Part shown: positions 8,480-11,919 of the stretch, piece by piece | Layout: each line of letters starts with the position of its first letter | Position numbering within the stretch: position 1 is the stretch's first letter | Assembly (NCBI RefSeq): GCF_001949145.1 | Contig: NW_019091829.1 | Coordinates: 21,035 to 32,953, forward strand | Reading direction: 5' to 3' | From: Acanthaster planci | Taxonomy: Eukaryota > Echinodermata > Asteroidea > Valvatida > Acanthasteridae | Length of the DNA: 11,919 nt | Made by a program: the position numbers and the translations under genes | Notes under the pieces: generated by a model | The model's database searches: none | What the model saw: the letters and a program-made list of their open reading frames with translations, nothing else | Told to the model about the DNA's origin: nothing

Positions 8480-9679
8480 CCCCTTCCGGAAGTCTCTGTG
8501 CCCACTTGTTCTCCGGCTTCAGTTTAGCAGGACGACTCTCTAGCTCTTTCTTCGAACAAAGAGTCTGACTGAATGCCCTATGCCTTCAGCCACTGTCCTT
8601 AGTCATTCTTATTTGGGGCATTCTGCAGTGGGTAGATGCTACATGCTACCGGGCTGCTCTCTGTCATAGTCAATGTGGCCCCGGTTGACATAATACGGCC
8701 ATGATGCAGACCACAACACAGATGGCTGGTCTGCTTTGCTGTTGAGGCCTCTGTACATAGTCTATCATTATGTCTGTGTCTCGGCAAACTGTTCTTTTAG
8801 TGTTTCCAGCCGTGCAGTAGACACTACTCTCTACCAGGCCACTCTACATTGTCTGCGGTGGCCTCCGCTTAATTCGACACCGAGTCATATACACCCAGCG
8901 TGAGCCGTGACTGAAATATCCTTTATCAGTACGCTCCTTATCAGCCCCCGACTGACACCTGACTAGCTCTGGGGGCGCTGAGCCAGGAAACAGAGAAGTG
9001 CATTATCCTGTTCATCTCCCCTTCTTTCCCTGGGCTGTTCCAGTGATTACAACTTAGACTAGGTTTGAGTAGCCTACCGCATGTGACCTGGGGCGGGTCC
9101 TGCAGGAGATAATTCTGCGCTATGCCTGCAGACCCCTTATGACTTCCACACGCCTGATCCCTCTAGTGTCTGAGACTTTGTCATCAGGGAACCTAGGTGT
9201 GAACTGGTTAACTGCAAGCCACAGGCAAACTGTCCTCCCTTTTGACCCCATCCTGGTGGCTACGCCATTCGTATTTGGTCCTACTATTGCTTTTCTCCAA
9301 TCCACATCCGTGTTTTGAGCGTCAAAATTCACAGAACTTACACTGTAGTGGATTCCAAGTGCATCTTGTTTTCATACATGAAATCTTCAAAATGTGGGCG
9401 TGTCCAAAGTGCATACATGTATACTGTCACTGTTATGAGTTCCAACAAGAGTTGGTCTACTGTCGGGTTCCCTCTTCCAATTATGCCCGCATGATTGACA
9501 CGACGAGGTACACTCCGTAGGTTCTTTCCATTTTCAAATTTATACTTGCAATCATCGAACCAGGAATAATTTTGAATATCAGAGTTGTTTATATTCTCAC
9601 TGTAGTTTTGGTCCCAAATGAGGAAACTTTAGGGGTTAAACAGGCAGAACAAACATTCCTGACCAATACTGTGTATTTA
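8480..9679. other. GC-richer then AT-rich stretch, nothing recognised
   Basis: The GC-richer block that begins near 7930 continues to about 9240. A 70-codon minus-strand frame at 9332-9120 (VNQFTPRFPDDKVSDTRG) and a 92-codon plus-strand frame at 9242-9520 show no family motif and overlap each other. I see no RNA gene or clear repeat boundary. Confidence 0.5.
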
Positions 9680-10678
9680 TTTCTCACAGATGCTCCATTT
9701 GAGACCAAGCTTCAATCTCATTCCCCATGCACGCAGTAAAACGGCTGAAGTTCCTTCAATACAGGAACGTCCACAGCCACTCTATATTTAAGACAAGACT
9801 AATTTTTTTATTCTCCAGAAATGCTTCACCGTCATTCACATATACTAGAGCTGTTCATTGTCACTAAGCGCAACTTCCACCCGATTTAGTCTTCTGGAAA
9901 TGATTCCTTGCTCAATGAAGATAAAATTTTCTCCGGTGTCCAACCCTTTTCATTGTTCATAGCTTATTGAAGTCCCTTGAAAGCAGTTTTCCCTGTTGTC
10001 CAGCTTTCACTGCAGTCTTACTTTGGATACCCAAGAATATGTCACCTTGTTCCAGATAATTCATGAAGTTTTCATGTCTAACCACACCTACAAATTAGAC
10101 TTTCCTCAGGAATAGGTATGGTGAACTTGCTATGTGAAAGAGTTGATTTAATTCCATCGATAATACGTCTAGAGATGAGAAAAACCTGTTGCTAACTTGC
10201 CGATGGTCTCAAAGGTTTTGGAGGAAATACAGTGGAAAAGTTCTGGTCCTCCTTCCCTTGCTAAGTTTTACGCACTGGTCGAATACCGCTCTGCCTCTTC
10301 ATCAATCTTCACGGGCAGCACTTGGGACATAGACCAGAGGGAATGTCGACACTGTTCCCATCCCCGTAGGTCTGACGCTTTTGGTTACATTGCTTTCCAG
10401 GTGCCTTCAATGTCCAAATTCAAGGCATTCTCTACAGCAGCAGATTCTAAAAGACATTTCCTCAGTCGAATGAATACCTTTGTCTGCTCATTCGGCTACC
10501 CTCTTGCAGTCATGTCTGCCCTTCGTTTGACCAGGGTCTTTCTTGAATTCCAATCTTTGTTAGTACAAGTATCTGTTACATGTGCATTGGTTCCTGTCAC
10601 AGCAACTTGGCCCCTGTAACGTTCAACCCAGGCTTCATTAGGATGTTGTTTTACTTCCCTCCAATCCCCCACATTATG
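9680..10678 (-). pseudogene. possible decayed coding sequence, family unknown
   Basis: From 10678 to 10169 one minus frame carries only three internal stops (10496-10498, 10385-10387, 10268-10270). Its codons favour purine in first position, as in real genes. Pieces include DWREVKQHPNEAWVERYRGQ, KVFIRLRKCLLESAAVENAL, LPVKIDEEAERYST and LFHCISSKTFETIGKLATGF. Below this the protein-like reading hops frames: RRIIDGIKSTLSHSKFTIPI (about 10165-10105), HENFMNYLEQGDIFLGIQ and KLLSRDFNKL (about 10076-9960), then VYVNDGEAFLENKKI and IEWLWTFLY (about 9846-9760), then GNEIEAWSQMEHL (to 9684). I recognise no family. Choosing the best frame piece by piece inflates apparent coding, so this is tentative. 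A plus-strand frame of ~139 codons (10203-10619) overlaps it and looks like its antisense shadow. Confidence 0.3.
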
Positions 10679-11122
10679 TCATCCACATGACTACTGTCTG
10701 ACTGCTCAACCAATGTCAAGCTCGATCTCAAACAGGTTTGGACCTATGGTGCTGCAAATGTGACCACACAACTAAGTTGGTAGTGTTCCAAAATTCTTAC
10801 AAAGGAACCCCTCCTGCAGATTGTAAGTTCTTATTCTAATTAAAACTCCTCTTAGACAAATGGCCAGCCATTGTCGCTGAGAACAAACACCAGAATGCCA
10901 TGACTAGCTAAATGTCCATGTAATACTTGGGCAATAGTTCGAGCGGAGGTGGTGTGGACGGGCGTGGCTTCAATCCACTTTTTAGAGACATCTACTGCAA
11001 TCTTCCTGTCCTTCAACTGAGGCATAGTCATTATGATAGCATTGCCATATCTTCTCTGGAAACTCCCATTGGTGAATTGGGGGTGTGCAATCATTTAAAT
11101 TAAAACCCAAACTAGTTGTACA
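10650..11122 (-). pseudogene. Ty3/gypsy-type integrase core, frameshifted and truncated
   Basis: Retroviral-type integrases insert element DNA using a D-D-E core. One minus frame gives PIHQWEFPEKIWQCYHNDYA (11075-11016), matching the P-HPWEFP..W.R.H.DY start of gypsy cores and holding the first Asp. After a frameshift near 11000-11030, a second frame gives KIAVDVSKKWIEATPVHTT, SARTIAQVLHGHLASHGI and VLSDNG, with the second Asp. A TAA at 10852-10854 then breaks FV-EEF. About 95 bases on, in another frame, VVTFAAP (about 10767-10747) matches the conserved APYHP region. It is followed by VQTCLRSSLTLVEQ (from 10744), a likely remnant of the AVQT.K helix. The segment holding the catalytic Glu (NG..ER) is missing. 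The Cys-bearing TCTTSLGFNLNDC upstream of PIHQ may be the end of the zinc-binding region. No reverse transcriptase, protease or LTR is visible, so this is an isolated fragment. Confidence 0.75.
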
Positions 11123-11751
11123 TGTTCAAAAGAAAACATTACAGCTCGACGTGCAGAGTTTACAGTGCAAACTCCTAATTTTACGCGTGAAATTAGGTCA
11201 TGACGACCTGGAATTGTTTTTGAAGATTTTACTGTTTTTGTGCAAATCACCTTAACTTTGTACTTTTTTATGCCCCGTACTTTGTATATTTCAGCAAAAT
11301 CACCCTTCAAATAGTTCTAAATGTGCAAATGCCATACGTTCTGTCCACGAGAGAGTCACAACCATTTGCCGTTGCCAAACTCTTGAAGGTGCACTACTAT
11401 GAATCAACCGTTTTGCGATTTAGAAAAATGGTATGAGGTCAATTGATTTCAAGCTCATGGTCTCAGTTCTGTTTGATTCACAGAATCCTAGGCATTAATT
11501 TGCTTTATTTTCACTGAACAAGTTGGGTTCCAACGCTTGTACTTGTAATGAAGAGGAAGAGACGCTAATTCGCCTTTCTTTTACTTCGAAATATATTATA
11601 TCTTTCTGAAATACATGTACATGTATATAACATTCTCAGGATGTTATATACTTGAAATACACTTGAAATGTGACAGTGCAATGATTATGGGATCAGGTGA
11701 TGCATTAGTTAATTTTGAATATCCATTAAATTCTTGTCTGGACAGTTAGAC
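11123..11751. other. AT-rich non-coding stretch
   Basis: No gene motif is convincing. The minus frame 11310-11095 (71 codons, Lys/Val-rich) could hold the degraded zinc-binding part of the integrase but lacks a clear HHCC pattern. AT-rich words TACATGTACATGTATATA occur near 11611-11628, next to the hairpin at 11623-11651. Confidence 0.5.
11623..11651. repeat. perfect 11-bp stem hairpin
   Basis: GTATATAACAT and ATGTTATATAC are exact reverse complements separated by seven bases (TCTCAGG). No run of T follows and the stem is AT-rich, so it is not a bacterial-type terminator. It may be a remnant palindrome. Confidence 0.75.
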
Positions 11752-11919
11752 CATGAATAAAATAAAAACTTTTATTGAATTTGTAGGTAACACTTGTCCC
11801 ATACAATAACGTTCTGATGGAGCCTCGGATGAATTTGTGTAGGTATTGTAGCGGTCTCCAGCGACGGAGCCTCGGGCGTGCCTTTGGTCGACCCGACGAG
11901 CGGCTGTAGAGGCGACCAG
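11752..11919 (-). other. open minus-strand end region, possible 3' end of a feature beyond the window
   Basis: From the window edge down to a TAA-class stop near 11752 one minus frame is open for ~55 codons. It starts VASTAARRVDQRHARGSVAG and includes YNTYTNSSEAPSERY. Base composition turns GC-richer at about 11850-11919. An AATAAA lies near 11771-11776 on the minus strand, close to the frame's end, as at the end of a transcript. No family is recognised and the sequence is cut, so this may be a terminal exon, a mobile-element end, or chance. Confidence 0.25.

Noticed and set aside
10197-10619. 140-codon plus-strand open frame
   Set aside because: It starts at TTG (first ATG 10203), has no family motif, and overlaps a minus-strand frame whose codons look more gene-like. 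It is more likely an antisense shadow.
1-11919. tRNA and rRNA genes
   Set aside because: No T-loop (GGTTCGAATCC-like) sequence with matching stems and no conserved rRNA stretch was seen on either strand by eye.

Overview
This window reads as non-coding, repeat-rich nuclear DNA from an animal, most likely a marine invertebrate. It has no bacterial gene layout, no long intact reading frame and no ribosome-binding-site spacing. It carries remnants of families typical of animal genomes: a piggyBac transposase, a HECT-type ubiquitin ligase relative of the kind expanded in several invertebrates, and a Ty3/gypsy integrase. Short words such as TAGGCCTA and ACATGTACATGTA recur and suggest an ambulacrarian or similar genome, but that is only an impression. 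Every recognisable coding region is broken. I see no intact gene.

Layout. Positions 1-787 (minus) are the N-terminal part of a piggyBac-type transposase, cut by the window edge and disabled by two stop codons and a small deletion. Positions 1181-3090 (minus) are a decayed HECT-domain protein gene. Its middle contains a 21-bp minisatellite (2004-2369) that encodes a seven-residue Ser/Pro repeat. A run of 13 T at 1124-1136 (poly-A on the minus strand) lies just past its truncated 3' end. Positions 3327-5276 are a 1.95-kb non-autonomous DNA transposon, bounded by ~97-99 bp terminal inverted repeats whose outer 16 bases are identical.

Positions 5277-6440 show nothing I can name. Positions 6441-6630 are nine ~20-bp units built on the self-complementary core GTACGTAC. 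They are followed at once by a small perfect hairpin (6636-6648) and a ~190-bp foldback (6664-6854), so the three may form one foldback or MITE-like element. Positions 7955-8479 hold an old, diverged direct duplication of ~205 bp inside a GC-richer block.

From about 9680 to 10680 the minus strand has fragments that look like ageing coding sequence of a family I do not recognise. Upstream of these on the same strand, 10650-11122 is a frameshifted Ty3/gypsy integrase core. The last ~170 bases are GC-richer and open on the minus strand, possibly the end of another feature.

The parts do not form a pathway. The window is best read as a graveyard of several mobile-element families. The least routine items are the 3327-5276 element, the GTACGTAC array with its adjoining foldback, the minisatellite inside the HECT relic, and the unassigned decayed coding stretch near 10 kb.
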